This document shows positions 5,050-5,825 of a stretch of DNA of 5,825 nucleotides, piece by piece; position 1 is the stretch's first letter, and the number at the start of each line of letters is the position of its first letter. Location: the NCBI GenBank assembly GCA_012728505.1, contig JAAYEY010000106.1, positions 1 to 5,825 of the forward strand. Reading direction: 5' to 3'. The stretch is from Synergistaceae bacterium. GTDB lineage: Bacteria > Synergistota > Synergistia > Synergistales > Synergistaceae. Under the pieces are notes generated by a model, which did no database searches, was not told where the DNA came from, and saw nothing but the letters and a program-made list of their open reading frames with translations. The translations under genes and the position numbers were made by a program.

Positions 5050-5825
5050 ATGGATGAAATAAAGGACCTTCCCTCTGGAAAACTTTCGCCTAGCGCGCTT
5101 AAACGGAGTGTGCTTCAATATGTCGGTGCAGTGAGAAAAGAAGTTTTGATAGGCCCGGCAGTTGGAGAGGATGCGGCTGTGATTGAATGGCCAAAAGGCA
5201 AGTACCTTGTCTTTTCATCTGATCCTGTAGTAGGAGCTGAAAAAGGTGCGGGAAGACTTCTGGTAAGGATAAATTCAAATGACATCGCATCAAAGGGAGC
5301 AGACCCGGCTTATCTTGCTGTTACGCTTATACTTCCCCCCTCCATGGGAGAAGAAGGCGCCGCTCGTATTATGAGAGAGATTCACGAAGAATGCCTCGCT
5401 CAAGGTATAGCAGTTGCAGGAGGGCATACGGAATTCAACGATAGATACGAGAGACCGGTGATAATGGGAGCTATGATAGGTACATCGGACAGGGTGCTTA
5501 GAGCCGAAGACCTTAGACCCGGAGATGAGATAATCGTTACAAAACATATCGGAATCGAAGGTATGTCTATATTGGCAACAGACAAACCGGAACTTTTGAA
5601 ACCATTCATGTCTAAAACTGATATAGAAGAACTGATCTCATGGGCTGAAGAAACATCAGTTCTGGAAGAATCTAAAGCTTTGAGAGAAATAGCCACGTTT
5701 ATGCACGATCCTACAGAGGGCGGTTTTATGGGAGCAATAGGTGAGATATGCTCATTAAGCGGCTTGAGAGCAGATTTAGACTACGCTTCAGTACCAGTAC
5801 ATCCTTTGACCAGAAGGGCGGCAGA
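5050..5825 (+). CDS. AIR synthase-related (PurM/HypE-like) ATP-binding protein, partial at right edge
   Basis: The frame from ATG 5050 stays open for 258 codons to the window edge. It belongs to the PurM-like superfamily shared by AIR synthase, ThiL, SelD and the hydrogenase maturation factor HypE. Visible motifs: KLSPSALKRSVLQYVG (11-26), the nucleotide and metal-binding GEDAAV (39-44), SSDP (57-60), RINSNDIASKGADP (73-86), GGHTE (124-128), RPGDEIIVTK (156-165) and HDPTEGGFMGAIGE (219-232), the start of the second PurM-like domain. These fit the HypE-related 'AIR synthase-like' branch better than PurM or SelD: the N-terminus lacks the SelD Cys/Sec loop and the overall layout is short. HypE itself ends in a cysteine-bearing PRIC-type tail, which lies beyond the window, so it cannot be checked. 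No hydrogenase or other hyp gene is in view. The gene follows queH by 6 bases. The superfamily is sure; the substrate is unknown. Confidence 0.85.
   Translation, partial: MDEIKDLPSGKLSPSALKRSVLQYVGAVRKEVLIGPAVGEDAAVIEWPKGKYLVFSSDPVVGAEKGAGRLLVRINSNDIASKGADPAYLAVTLILPPSMGEEGAARIMREIHEECLAQGIAVAGGHTEFNDRYERPVIMGAMIGTSDRVLRAEDLRPGDEIIVTKHIGIEGMSILATDKPELLKPFMSKTDIEELISWAEETSVLEESKALREIATFMHDPTEGGFMGAIGEICSLSGLRADLDYASVPVHPLTRRAA

Noticed and set aside
5290..5696. Overlapping minus-strand open frames opposite the PurM-like gene
   Set aside because: The plus-strand frame carries all PurM-family motifs without a stop; the opposing frames have none.

Overview
The window reads as compact bacterial chromosome with moderate GC, strong Shine-Dalgarno sites, and tightly packed or overlapping genes. 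It holds two divergent transcription units separated by a 174-base AT-rich control region (1497-1670). The gene set (a paired electron transfer flavoprotein, the cobalamin-independent epoxyqueuosine reductase QueH, a TrmI-type tRNA m1A methyltransferase and a single-chain transketolase with somewhat archaeal-like motifs) suggests an anaerobic, probably thermophile-related or amino-acid-fermenting bacterium. Synergistota or a similar deep-branching phylum is my best guess, but it rests on general gene flavour and not on a marker gene.

Left unit (minus strand, 1-1496): etfB then etfA. The etfB stop and the etfA start overlap by four bases. etfA runs off the left edge after 229 codons, just as its C-terminal FAD-binding domain begins. 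etfB starts at a TTG behind a perfect AGGAGG, and a good sigma70-type promoter (TTGGAA - 17 bp - TATAAT) lies upstream. The two subunits form a heterodimeric flavoprotein that passes electrons between a dehydrogenase and another carrier. The partner enzyme is not in view.

Right unit (plus strand, 1671 to the right edge): transketolase, trmI, queH and a PurM/HypE-like ATP-binding protein, all collinear with gaps of 0, 22 and 6 bases, so very likely one operon. It mixes pentose-phosphate carbon metabolism with two tRNA modification enzymes (m1A58 in the T-loop; the last step of queuosine synthesis at the wobble position). The last gene belongs to the AIR-synthase-related family, and its substrate cannot be told from the sequence. 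It is cut by the right edge.

Three points stand out. queH appears to start at CTG: no ATG, GTG or TTG lies in frame upstream of its essential N-terminal cysteine pair, and a GGGAGG sits 8 bases before the CTG. A perfect 9-10-9 inverted repeat sits just upstream of the transketolase gene. The transketolase also carries a lysine where the family normally has a conserved glutamate next to the thiamine diphosphate motif. I see no mobile elements, CRISPR arrays, RNA genes or clear terminators, and no convincing wholly new system. Most of the window is ordinary core metabolism with these local oddities.
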